Shown one piece after another: positions 36,422 through 48,441 of a stretch of 64,000 nt of DNA. Position numbers and translations under genes: made by a program. The stretch is from contig CM056744.1 of NCBI GenBank assembly GCA_029851415.1, positions 99,233,338-99,297,337 of the forward strand. Reading direction: 5' to 3'. Under the pieces are notes generated by a model. The model was not told where the DNA came from, searched no databases, and was given only the letters and a program-made list of their open reading frames with translations. This DNA comes from Eretmocerus hayati (Eukaryota > Arthropoda > Insecta > Hymenoptera > Aphelinidae). Each line of letters begins with the position of its first letter. The first letter of the stretch is position 1.

Positions 36422-36729
36422 ATGACCTCAAAAAATTCAAAAGAACAAGAAGGGTAATAATGAAATCATTTTTTTCTCGTAATTAGTGTTTATTTCAAAT
36501 TCTTCTCATTCCTTTCTCAATGTCGAAATCGTATACTCTCCAGAGAGTATTAAAAGATGATAACGGACAAATTGACGCATATCATCAACCGCAAAATCAA
36601 CAATTGTGCAACCGTCTACTTTTCGAAGGCACATACTATTACTGGCTTGCATATAATATTATATTTGTATTTATTATGATATATTTCTCACTCATAGATG
36701 AAAATCGATATGCATTTTTCGACACATGA
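36422..36729 (+). CDS. candidate small single-pass membrane protein, two exons
   Basis: A short exon (36422-36453, MTSKNSKEQE) with donor GG|GTAATA can be joined in phase to 36546-36729 through an AG acceptor after a 92-base pyrimidine-leaning intron. The result is about 71 aa. Alternatively the frame opens unspliced at 36520 (69 aa). The C-terminal half has one hydrophobic segment (YYWLAYNIIFVFIMIYFSLI) followed by a short polar tail ending FFDT. I do not recognise the family. It would share a divergent promoter region with PDPR; ATGGCGGC (YY1-like) lies upstream at 36293 on the same strand. No poly(A) signal was found. It could be a chance ORF. Confidence 0.3.
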
Positions 36730-37361
36730 ATTCTTTGGCGTAAGTGTAAGATATACAGATGAACTTCTCCAATGTATGAGATTTACAGAACAGTAAAAAA
36801 AGTTTCTCGAAAATTATGTTTGAGATCTTTTAAATTGCGATGCAAATTTCGGCGAGTCGTAATGAACAAATATATTGAAGGCTAACAAAATGCAGGGACG
36901 AACACACCTTGTCACAAATCGATAATTCTTTCTGGAACAACTTTGAATATTGAATGTATCTCATACACATTTTTAATCAAGCTATTGGAGGATCATTAAT
37001 ATGAATGCTATTAGCTAAATTAACAACTTCAAAAAAGTATGGTTTGATGAGTCATTCAGTTCGTGAACATATGTGAACATTTTTGTCTCAGCATTCAACC
37101 TTTTGTTATTGCTCATCTAACGTGTATACAATCGGAAAATTCTCATTATTGGATTTGGGAATGAAACGAAATATCGGATAGCATCTGTACATTAAAACTT
37201 AATTAGTTATCCCAAATAGACAGTTTTCTTGCATTTGAATACAAGACAATCAATTAATAAAATGTATACTTCAAATATTCACTCAGTAAAAATTGAAGAG
37301 GTGCATATCCGATGTGGCAGAATTAGTAGGCGTGATTGAATTTTAGAACTAACAAGGGGGG

Positions 37362-38268
37362 ACCACGGGGTCCAGGTCGCCAATCTCGCCCAAGGTTTTC
37401 ATACAGTTTTGTACTATCAAAAAGATGAAGAATCCAAAGTATTTTCGTCAAATGGGCCTCCTGTTCAAAGATACAGCCACTGAAATTAACATTGCTCATA
37501 TATAGGCCCATGTGAAAAGTGATACACTACTGGTCATAAGTCTGAGGACACCTGGGAATCAAGCTGATGATTTTCAGAGTTGGATATCTGAGAACCTATT
37601 GGTCGTAGTGAGCTCTGGTTGGTCGCATTTTGTACCTTATATCGAGCACTTTCAAGTCTATTTTCAGTAATTTCCGTCCCGCGTATTATACCGGAGACAC
37701 ACGAGTCAGAAAAATTACTTTTTTCGCAATTTTTCAGGCAAGGTACGAATGCCTGACAATTTTGGAGAGATTGTTGGATCGCTAAGCGATCGATCACATC
37801 TTTAAGCCCATGAAAAAACCTTGAAAATCCGTTTTTGAACGTCTCTCAAAGTGGTTCTAGTCCCGAGATCCAAGTTATTTGGTGAGAGAGTTTTTCTCTC
37901 AAAAAATTACACGATAACCCAAAAATGATGAGAAACAGCCCAGTCCAAGGTCGGTAGCCTTCTCTTTCGATGGCTATCTCAATGTTGAGTCGAACTCTTG
38001 CAGAAATGAGGGTCAGCTACCCCAAAGTGGGCTGTCCCTCATCATTTTTGGATTATCGAGGGATTTTTTGAGAGAAAAACTCCCTCACTAAATCACTTGG
38101 ATCTCGGGACTAGAACCACTTTGAGAAACGTTCACTGGTAATGCTAATGTTTTTGCTTGTAGCTATGGACAGGTGGCTCATTTGACGGAGTTACTCGAGA
38201 TTCTCCATATTTTGGGCGGTACCGAACCGTGAAAAAATTTTGGGGATGATTGGCGACCCGGACCCCGT
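37362..38268. mobile_element. fold-back element with GGGGTCC-GGTCGCCAATC ends
   Basis: ACCACGGGGTCCAGGTCGCC at the left is mirrored by GGCGACCCGGACCCCGT at the right. A second matching pair is CGTCAAATGGGCC near 37447 against its inverse near 38175. A strong inner hairpin pairs about 37841-37925 with about 38030-38135 (for example CAAAGTGGTTCTAGTCCCGA against its complement). No coding capacity is seen. Between the outer and inner arms at 37530 there is a sequence like a Tc1/mariner end (ACTGGTCATAAGTCTGAGGA). Confidence 0.65.
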
Positions 38269-38739
38269 AAGTATACAAACATTCCAATAAGTATAAGTAT
38301 AATAGGTGTCAAAAATCGAAAGCTCTAAAATCCATAGTACTAGTTTGGATCAAAAGTCAACATTTTTTAAGTGAGTATAAAAATGCTTCATACGAAACGC
38401 TCACAAACAGACATAAACAGAGAGACGCTTTTCGTGGTAACATTTATCAATAGACTTTGACAAAATTAACAAATCGTAAATAGATATAACAATGCAAAAG
38501 AATCTTTCTGAATTCCTAATCAACGGCAATTAATTACTTTGAACATTTAAAAATTCTGAATGGACAAAAACAGAAATAACAACAAGAAAATTACTAAGTA
38601 CTTGTTTTTTGAGAGGATCACTGTAAATAAACAGAGAACGGGTTATGCGTTTCTATAAATGTACGCATAAGCGTGCAAGATAGCTGTCGCATGATATTAA
38701 GGAATCCCATGACCTTGAAGCGTTGGCGAACGGCTCTCT

Positions 38740-41204
38740 TTATCTCCGGTGTCGACCCAGATACGCCTTGCAGTTTGGACACGTGTGGTGAATATCCATG
38801 CAATCGTCAATGCAGCAAGGTATCAAACAGCATCCAGCCCAGCATCTATACAGAGATCATTTTTACCAAATTTAATTGAAAGCGTTGGCGCTAGAATTTT
38901 TTTGTCCTCAAATATGAAAAACTACACAAGAAACCGTGTACATGGTATGTTTTCTCAGCTCATTTAACATAGTATAAAAACCGATTCAATTCTATGTTCT
39001 GATTATCTATCAGAGTAATCAATTCCGATAACAATGGTACTTATTTTCCTATTTCATGGAATTTCTTAATGTAAATTTTACTCATTCGAGCTTTTGGTAT
39101 TCACATATATATAACGTCAATTATCGAGGATACAATAATCTTGCTGAAAAGAGACGGAAGTGCTACTACACTGATTCTACTGAGATTTTATTGATGAAAT
39201 CATGAAAAAAGTAACAATGATGCCTCAGTCTTAGAGTCGAGCGATATCATAGGTGCACTGCGCAGCGAAAGGTATCTCTTTTACGAACTTTTGTCATTAC
39301 GTCTATACCCTGTTTTTTTTCTTGCCGCGACGCATGAGCATTTCATTTTCACAGCTGTATCATAGAGCAGTTGAAATCTTTTGAATAATATCTCAAAAGG
39401 TCATCGAGTTAATTCATATATAGCGTGTAACGATCTATGATTCGTGGAGACTGACATGTGTGAAACACGATCTAAGCATTGACTAATGTAGGCATCTGTA
39501 CTTCAAGTTTTCAATGAATGTGTCCAGATAATAAAGTAAAATCTTGCAGAAGCATAATAATTTATTATGTTTCTGCAAGGTGTTTATCGTGTGGTCAGCA
39601 GTCACGGATTCGGTATGAATTCCCTATTGTGATGGTTTACTTTTTTCATTTTCGTTTTTCAATAAATTTTCAAAAAATATGAAGATCGTGCTATTAATAC
39701 CAAAGTTCATGATTAGAAAAAGCGAGTCACCCACACTGATTGAATCTCTCGAAAAATATACAAAAAGTAGAGGATTGCGGTTCATCCGCAGTAGCTCACA
39801 TTGAGACATTGGGACAATTTTCGATCAGGTACGAATTCAATATAATGTAATGAATTTGGGTCCATATATAGGATCTACGATCTGTGTATGATTGTTTTGC
39901 AAAATTGTCAAGAGCCCCTGTTCATCAAAAGTAATCAAGATACTATTCTATCTATTTTTGACCAATTTGCTTCTGTAATAGCAAACACGTATTTATGCGA
40001 TATTCTTGATGTGTATGAATGAATTATATATGACGCACTAAGTCGAAATAGGATTGAAAAGAGGAAGTAGCATTGTTCTGCTCTGAAAAGTTTCCTGTTC
40101 ATACGGGTACCAAACAGCATTACTACCCAGAGCTTCTGGCGTACTTTTTTCTCATACTTAGATGATTTCTTGAACGTATTTCATCTAGAGCTTTTTCTTG
40201 TAATCTCAAAATACCAAGAAAACGACCGTTCCTATCTAGATCGAATACCAAACTCATGACGTGCATTCGGAATCAAAAATAATAAGTGAATTGTGTCTTA
40301 GATTCTCTCGGTAAATTTCAAAGGATTTTATTTAAATGTACTTATATAGATGATAGATTTCTCAAATTACTCAAGAGATGAGTCACGGTTGATTCGATTT
40401 GAATCGTCGGGGTCCGAGAAACCGAAAGAAACGAACAAACTACTCACTTCGATTAGTTGTGGGCGCACTCCGTATGTTTTAAATTAATAGCAAGTACTTC
40501 ATGACTCATCGATATTTGTAGCAACCACGTATACGGATCTTCCGCGTAGCGAGTCTAGAAAGCGTGTAAGTGCTCGAGAAAAAAAATTACTTCAATAGGA
40601 AAACAAGAACCTGGCTAGAGAAATATCATGTGGATTACATTTACTTAGTTTATGATAAAATACTTGAACCATGACATATTTCGAGTTCATTCTGGGTTGG
40701 AACCATATTCAAGGACATTTATTTTTTTCAAAATAATTCATTTTCTCCAATGATAGAGCTTTAAAGTGAGACAGAGATATTAAGAGTAATAAATATACAG
40801 AGTAAAAACTCACCCCAATAAGGCAATGATGAATCCTGAGATGTAAGCTATCATTCCAGGCTCAGTTCTTGTTGATGTGTCTATTTCTGTGTAACAATGA
40901 GGACATACTGTGTGAGTTGGGCCTGGACCAAGAGGTACAATTGTTGTAACTATAGTTGGTCCACCAACATCTGGAAAATAGTGATTATAAAGGTGAGCAA
41001 TTCTTGATCGAGTACAATTGAATCTCAAAGTTTACAAAATACAACAGGAAAATTCAAAGAATTTAATAGGTCAATATCGATATAGCACTCACATGTTTCC
41101 GCAGGTGTGAATGGGCTTGCTGGAGGGACTCCAGCTACAACTTGAATGTAACTGGGTGGTGCAGTTTGATCATAAGGAGGTGGTGGTGGTTCACTCTTGT
41201 ACAT
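38740..41204 (-). CDS. LITAF-domain (LITAF/SIMPLE-like) endolysosomal membrane protein, complete
   Basis: This is a small zinc-binding monotopic protein of late endosome and lysosome membranes. Three coding exons lie on the minus strand: 41093-41204, 40814-40970 and 38740-38845. Phases close to 124 aa. The proline-rich N-terminus has two PPxY motifs (PPPY at 8-11, PPSY at 16-19), which in this family bind WW-domain ubiquitin ligases, followed by TVCPHC (Cys60, Cys63). A hydrophobic, partly membrane-embedded stretch (MIAYISGFIIALLGCWAGCC) comes next, then the second zinc half HHTCPNC (Cys112, Cys115) and KAYLG. These are the two halves of the LITAF zinc ribbon. The last exon is 2 kb away and was found only by motif. 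A likely 5' UTR exon ends at about 41683 (donor GAAG|GTTAGT). Insects carry several paralogues, so I give no symbol. Confidence 0.9.
38846..40813. other. LITAF-gene intron, no gene seen
   Basis: This 1.97-kb intron separates the membrane-insertion exon from the C-terminal zinc half. The short ORFs in it have no domain similarity. An imperfect inverted pair around CTTGCAGAAGCATAAT/ATTATGTTTCTGCAAG near 39543-39580 forms a short hairpin. Confidence 0.55.
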
Positions 41205-42654
41205 TTTATCAGTTGCCTGTAAAAAATCAATTCACGATGATTAGAACAATATCCAGAGAATATACATTTTTTGACAATACATCTCTAGATTGGATGAGAG
41301 TCAATCAATGCTAATCGCCTACAAGGGTAACGCGTAGACAAGGAATCAAGTGACAAAAAAGTTAAAATAAAAACAAATAGAATAAAATGATATGTCAATC
41401 TGGCAGTTCAATGAAAATGGAACACAGTCACTCAGAACTTCTGTGGCAAACATGGTGAGAATTACTAAAGATTAGAAGTAAACAGACATTTCAACAGTTG
41501 CAAAAGCTTTGCGTGGCTCGAGCATAGATCTATACTGAGGCTTGAGCTCAATAAAAGTAATTGAAATGAAGCACACACAAACTCAGAAAATTGAAATTTC
41601 ACACAGAAATTTGAATGAAAATTCAACAGAAACTGTGCAGAGCAGACCATGAAAAATATGTTCCAGCATAAGAAACTAACCTTCAGCCCACGCAAACAGC
41701 GACAATGATATACACTTCGGGCACACTAGCTCCGGAAAATCAGTCTTCGGTGAGTTTTTCCCAAAATATCTACAACTCGATTGCGAAAGCTGCTCGCGTT
41801 CTCATACACGTATTTTCTTATTATGACATAGACCTCAAGTTCGATCGAATCTTATTGGTCTATTCGGTCAAGCAGCGCAGAAAGGACTACTCTGGATTTT
41901 GGATATAATGCTCAGTTTTACTCGGCGTTCCAGCATTTTCCGGTAAATTAATTAATTATGAGCTATTCTTCATAAGTACGTCGCACTTTATTACACGCTT
42001 CGATACACACGCGGTAGTAGAGTCCTCCTACGTCAAAGATGATGATTTTCCTATCCAATTATTCACGCAATATCAAACTACCACCTCACTATAATACAGT
42101 CGCCGATCGATCACCATATATAATGCGTCGCAAGTGGAAAATATTCTACACCTGCGATTATTAAACGTAATCACGAATAATAATTCGCGTGCAAAACTCC
42201 ACGCTCGCGTGTCTCCGCTAAAAAGCTTTCTGCAAGTTTGCACAACAGCTGATATCACTCACGTTCGGTGCAGAAGAACGCAGAAATATATGTTTGATGC
42301 GGCCACTGTTACCAACCAATCTTTGCTCTTTTGAGCTTTCTCATAGTATGTCGGCAGCACATTGCGCATATCTGGTAGATTTTTTATAGACTGGTAGCAC
42401 TTGTTGATCGGGTCGTGCGAGCGAGCAGTTTTCTATCGGTGAAAAAAAATGTGCCGCATTTAGCCGCATTGTGCAATCCCGTCAAGTGCAACGGCGATGG
42501 ATTAGGCAGTATAAAGTAATAGCACGCGATGCGAAAAACGGTGTTCGATGACCTTCGCTTATTAGGAACATTTTTTTTTAGCATAGGGCGACTAAAGCGC
42601 CACTTTTACTCCCTGCGAACATAAAATTGGCGTTTATTCGCCCTAATGCGAAAA

Positions 42655-42782
42655 AATAGCATACTTCCCTCGCTCGGCAGGCTGTTTTAAGGCACGGGGA
42701 ATATTTTCCCCTCGTTGCACTCGGGGAAAAACCATCCCCGTGCCCCAAAACAGCCTAGCCTCGCATCGGGAGTAATATACTA
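42655..42782. mobile_element. short, nearly perfect hairpin (fold-back) element
   Basis: AGGCTGTTTTAAGGCACGGG (from 42679) is mirrored by CCCGTGCCCCAAAACAGCCT (ending 42756). The pairing runs through GGGGAAAA next to an 11-base loop TCGTTGCACTC. Weaker pairing extends outward (ATAGCATAC against GTATATTAC). It lies between the LITAF gene and eIF4H. Confidence 0.7.
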
Positions 42783-42789
42783 TTATGAC

Positions 42790-43679
42790 GTCTGTGCGGT
42801 AATGAGTGCATGATGAGTGAAATGGAATCACATTGACGGATGACTCGCAACTATTCAAATGTTTCAATTAAGTAGTTGTATTGTAGTTGAAGTGAAGTTC
42901 AGTTCTTGTTATTAATAGAATCGATAAAACAATTATTACTACTAAATTGGTAAAGACGTGACGATCATTTCATTTGATTCATCGTTCCATATGTGATGGA
43001 CTGCGATTTTGGAATGGTGGTCATTCGTTTTGTCGTTCTCACGGTTTTTTTTTTTCAATCAATGAGATGGTATTAGAATATTTCTCGTACTTCAGCGTTT
43101 GCCCAATAATTAAACTCTTTTCTATAATAGATAATTTCAAGTATTGGATATGATGAATGAGTATTCTACGATAAAATTATTATATTATAACTTATTTGAA
43201 TAGTAATTCATCATGCACAAAGATACATAATATTCATTGTGCGAATATAATCATCAACTACAATAAAACTAATTTGTATTCATTAGAATGCGGGAAACGT
43301 GCAAGCGATGAAGAATCGTTCACTTACGAAGATGAAAAATTTCGATGACACGTTCTCCGGATGTTGTTCTCGGATAGATTTTTTGAAGGATTGTTCGAAG
43401 GACTACTATAGTTACCTGGCCGAGTGGACGATGAAAAACAGTTCTGCTATTTGTTGACAAAAAAGCTCACCGACAACAAGGAATAACTTGCTAATCGACC
43501 CTTATATTTTGCTATATCGGCATCGGGCAAAAAAAGCCGGGGGCTGCCGCGAGCAGCCGCGAGATTGTCCGGGCCGCAACTGCTTTCGCGCGAGCGCGGC
43601 CATCGTCTCCGCGACGACCCACGCCGTGAGAGCTCAGCTCCCGGCCCGCACCTTTTTTCGGCAGTTCTTCGCTATCGAT
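42790..43679. promoter_or_regulatory. intergenic DNA and eIF4H 5' leader/promoter zone
   Basis: AT-rich DNA gives way to a CpG-rich block at 43535-43660 directly before the eIF4H start. This probably holds the promoter and 5' UTR. Short ORFs in the block follow base composition. No core-promoter element could be placed with confidence. Confidence 0.4.
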
Positions 43680-45861
43680 ATGGCTGGACGTGGTGGTTAT
43701 GATGAACCAAGGCAAGTATTTTCATTTTTAACTTCACTAATTACTGGACAACTTTTATCATAAGCCCTGCAGCCGGTTTCATGACTCCTAGTGCTTCTGA
43801 GGCACCGGGGTTAACCTCTACAGCTGTCCACACCGAGGTTAAGCTATAATTGTAGTACAGCTCCCGGACTTCACACTATACATTGTATATCAATTTGCCC
43901 ACGTGCGTACTTCACTGAAAAAAAATTATAATTAATTATTTATTAAATGTTGCAGGGGTTATGGAAGTCGTGGTGGTGGTGGTGGTAGTAGACCCTTACC
44001 CAATGAGCCACCCTATACTGCATATGTAGGAAATCTGCCCGATGGAATTGTTCAGGGAGATATAGACAAAATCTTTCAGCAGCAACGAGTCAAGAGTATC
44101 CGGCTTGTTAAGGATCGAGAGACAGACAGGTGGGTGGATGTTTATTTAATTTAACTGTCAAGGAATCGTCCTGTTTGAGACACTGAAGGATGTATCCACA
44201 TGCATTAGCAAAGTCCAAAAGGAGCAAAGCATGGAGTTGTATCTTGCTGCTTTGAGCTCTGTTTTATCAATGCCATGAGGCTCTTGTATCATGCTCAATG
44301 TTTATTCATGAAACTGCATTCAAATGAAGCTCAAGCATGCTTCGTCTTATATTGGTTCATAGTATTCAATATTTGTATGGTGTTTGTTCCAGGTTCAAGG
44401 GTTTTTGTTATGTGGAATTTGATGAGATAAGTGATCTCATCAGCGCAATCGATTTAAATGAGTGTGTTGAGATTGAGGGACATATGATCAAAATTGATGT
44501 AGCCGAGGGTAAAAGAAATGACAGAGGAGGTGGTTTTGACAGGAGAGGAGGTCGACCAGGTGGTGGCGGTGGCAGAGATGGAGGTGGTGGTGGTTTTAGA
44601 AGAGATGGCGGCGGTGGCGGTGGTGGTCCCAGAGGATATGGGGACGACTTTGGCAGTCAGTACTCGTACAATCGTAAGCACTATACTAAAGCCCACATCT
44701 AAAAACCAAATGCTGTACAGAGTGCCTCTAATTATATTATGAGTTCTTCTGTTTTCATTTAGAATTTCTTGTGTTGTTATTTCTTAACACTTGACAAGTC
44801 TTGATTTCTCCTTGGTTCTACATTTAATGTTTTATTTTGGTTTTTAGTTGTAAGTAGTATAGTGCTTAATCATCATGCTTTGTTCATTCATTGGTATAGC
44901 ATTGATCCAAAAATTGGTTGCAGCCTAAGTTGTTGAGTGTGTCAAGTCATACATCATTCAAAAATCAATGAAATGGAATAATTTTGTATATTTACAATCT
45001 GAAACGCAGTATTTCTTGTTAAATTGTGTTTGGGTGAATTCTTCTCTCATGATGAGATTGAGTGTTGCCAGAAAAGTTTGTCAAATAACTACTCCACCCA
45101 TATTTCTTTGAAAAAAAATTCTGCATTCAAGAAGTGATCAATGCTATCCATTACTCCTCATTGACTGATTATTCATATGTCATTCGGAACACGCACCAAC
45201 GATGTGATTATTGAATATCGACGTCTTGCAGGATTCAATGACCGAGGTATGGGAGGCCGAAGAGACGACCGAGGCAGTAACTATGGCGATCGTGGCGATC
45301 GCGGTGATCGTGGAGATCGCGGAGACCGCGGCGGAAATCGCGGCAACTATGGCAATTTTAATGACGATTCTGGAAGACAGGATTGGAATTTCAGAGGTCC
45401 AGGAGGCCCAGGAGGCCCTGGTGGACCTGGTGGACCAAGCGCTGGATCGTCCAGGTTTGGCGGCGGACGACCTCGCGGTGGGCCTCCAGATAGGAGGGAT
45501 GAGCCCATCATCAGAGAACCACCTCCAGGTAACGTGTGATTCTCATGTTAATGATTTTTATAGGGGTATAGTCCATTTTCATTTGAGTCTACACCAGACT
45601 TCGATAATTCTGTCATATACTTTTTTATTGTCATGTATTTGGAATAACCCTTGGAAGGAGGCCCTCCTATGAAAGCGGTCCCATAATCATTCCATGAAAT
45701 ATTAATCTTTTACAGACACAACAGGTAGGAAGCGATTGGAGCTGAAACCTAGAACTGTCAAGGATCCTGTCAATGCTTTATCAGATGCTGCTCTCAGCTC
45801 TATTTATGGTGGTGCTAAGCCTAGGGAAGAAAAAGCTAAGGATGATCCACCATCCAAGTAA
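43680..45861 (+). CDS. eIF4H: eIF4H, translation initiation factor 4H, complete
   Basis: This RNA-binding cofactor stimulates the eIF4A helicase during 5' UTR unwinding. There are five exons: 43680-43711, 43956-44129, 44393-44673, 45232-45528 and 45716-45861. Phases close to 309 aa (human about 248). A Gly/Arg-rich N-terminus leads to [12 protein letters not shown], as in human eIF4H. The single RRM has RNP2 AYVGNL at 33-38 and RNP1 KGFCYVEF at 71-78. It is followed by long RGG/glycine-rich arrays, a GDR tandem repeat (exon 4), and the conserved tail [10 protein letters not shown] with YGGAKPREE. The first intron has a GC donor (AAG|GCAAGT at 43711/43712), the only way to keep phase. The extra length comes from the glycine-rich and GDR regions. 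eIF4B shares the RRM but is much longer. Confidence 0.94.
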
Positions 45862-48230
45862 AAGCATGTATCATGCTGTAATTATCTCTCTTTCTCTCTG
45901 TCTGTATTTATGAGAGGAAATGTCGCTACAAAAAACTTGAATCAACCAAAATGAAAGTTGCAGATGCAAGCATTGTCTCTTCCTCCAAATACGTGTTTGC
46001 GAACAGAATCTCTTCCAGGACACATCACTCTGAAAGTGGAGTTAATGCTCTGCTCATTTCTTGGAAGGAAGATATTCTTCAAATAGATCGTTTTTGCTAT
46101 AAACTGAGAGAATCGATAGTTCTCTTTGTTATGAACAAATTGCTGTCGATTCATAGTGGAAATTCAAATGACTTGAATTTAGATGAGCTTTTTTTGTCAA
46201 AAGTAGGAGTTTTTATATCCAGATCACGTCTACTCACAAAGCTATTTATACTTACACTGAGATTTCAGTCTGAAAATTATGGATTTTGAGTGAATTTTCG
46301 AGCTAAGAAGAACCTTGATTTCGAATCTTGTATGTAGAAGTTCAATTGGTCTTCTCTGAGTAGAACTTTCAAATGTACATAATATGACGAAAAATTAAGA
46401 TCACGTCACTATCAATAAGAATTTTTTTTATCAAAGGTAATACTTGAGATTCACAACAGCCTGCATGAATTGATCATGTTGGAATACCGAGTAATAGATG
46501 TTCTTCCTTGTAAGACTAGTAGCTGATCCATGAAAATGAGAGAATAGATGTTGAAATTATTACACTTATCAAGCATCTGTAGACCTTGCACAATGATTGA
46601 TCGTTTTCGAAAAAATTAATCCTCTTCGAACTTGCATTCAATCGCATTGTTTTATCACAGTTCAAATCTTTTGTAAGTAAAAAAAGTCAGCGCGTTCGGC
46701 GTTGAACGTGATGAATGCATAATCTCTTCGCAATTGATGTATTATATTAAAATCTGATGATCAGAAATGAATTAACACAGGAGCTAAAGTTATCTGCATA
46801 CTTGGTTTTTTGTACAAAATTCTCGTATACTTGATAATGGACCAACTTTTCAATCACATTTTCTTCTCAAGTGAATGGTAGAATACCATTTAACAAAGTG
46901 CTTCCCTCACATAGAAATTCTACAGATTGAAGTTGATGAAATAGTTTCAGCTATGCCTAAACATTTTCATGCAGGTTTTCTGCGGAAAATTATGAAAAAT
47001 CAATAAGAGCTTACAACAAAACTTATCAATTTTCCTGATCTTGCATTACGGCATCGACGATCAAATTCAATTCTCAGAGCACGTTTGACAAATTTTTTGT
47101 TAAGCTCGACTGCCTCTTTCTTTTTCCATGTGCAAAATCGTGATTATATGGATAATGAATTATAATGAAAAAAAGAGCATTAGATTGCAATAGCTCCAAA
47201 ACATTTTCGGGATGTTTTTCGCATTTTTAAATTTAAGGATGCAACTATTAATTGAATGGTCCGCGGTATGATTCATCAAATGACGTAAAAATGGTTTGCG
47301 CTGATGTGGAAATGATATAATTGAATGAAGCGACAATATTACCCCAAAATACAGTTGCGAAACTCATATATTGAAGTTTGAGTTTTATTTAGTCATATTT
47401 GTACATTAATTGATGATTCTGTTATTGTCATAGATACTTGGTTCATATCCGTGTAATTTGTCTCGAAAAAAAGTTTCCAAGGAGGTAGGATGAAGTTTTA
47501 TGTAATTTGAATTGTGAATAGTACTGCTCTATAATAACAGTAATGTATTTTATAAGCTATCCTTTAATATAAATGATCCATAACTCCTACAAAGTTTAAG
47601 TCATTTACATATCCTTTTGATCCATCTACTCATGTTTTCTATCAAAACGTGATCATATATTACTAGGCGCAATTGGCGGAATATATCACTTTTGATGCTT
47701 GTGGGATCATGCTACCACAAAAGCGTTCAAATTTCCGTCCGTGAAATTTGTCTAGGTACATATGTCACGTTATTCATACGGAATACGGATTGTAAGATTA
47801 GAAGAATCTCTCACGGTGATCTTGTTTCCCAATTTTGGATTGTCGTGATAATATGACGAGACATTCGCATAAGTACCTATGTGGCCAAGATCTTTTTCAA
47901 CGACTTTTTGGTTCGATTTCCGGTGTCGTTCAATGTTTTTGTGAAGATGAAATAGAGGTATCTTATGGAAAATCATGAAACTATCAAACTTTTGTTTGCT
48001 GGAAAGATCAAAAAATTCGATGAAGAATTTTTCTCGTTCATTTATCGACGAAAAGAATAGAAAACTGAGAACTGTATGTAAGGTTGGATGAGCGTCTGGA
48101 CCCATCGAATCTCGAAACCACGCCTATATCTATTATATTATACTTTTTGAGCGTTAATTGTAAATGTGTGGGTGGAGGAGTAAAATCTATAGATATACGC
48201 AGATGCGTAATATAAGTCAACCGCGGCGGG
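45862..48230. other. eIF4H 3' region and intergenic DNA
   Basis: No gene is supported here. No canonical AATAAA was found close to the eIF4H stop. ORFs on both strands (for example 45951-46289 plus, 47770-48105 minus) have biased, repeat-like composition and no domain. Confidence 0.5.
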
Positions 48231-48239
48231 TCGTGTCAT

Positions 48240-48441
48240 TCGAGCGATTATTTTTTTTATTTCATCGCTCAAAACGTTCCGCACTGATGCCTGTCAAATA
48301 ACCGCCGCTCGCACATTGTCCGTCAGTCTGTGCTAAGTGCTTGAACGCTGAACGAGCGCTATCTCCATATATCTTTTTGATTAATATTAATTAATTAATA
48401 AAATTATTAGTGCGAAATGTCAAGCGAAAGCGTGAAAACGG
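48240..48441 (+). promoter_or_regulatory. possible promoter and short first coding exon
   Basis: A TCAGT initiator-like motif near 48323 is followed by a leader and ATGTCAAGC at 48418. This opens MSSESVKT and meets a clean donor ACG|GTGAGT at 48441/48442. It looks like the first exon of a plus-strand gene whose next exon I could not find. It may equally be chance. Confidence 0.25.

Noticed and set aside
43672..43679. TATCGATA (DRE-like) motif directly at the eIF4H start
   Set aside because: It overlaps the start codon rather than a promoter position; a single 8-bp match is weak.
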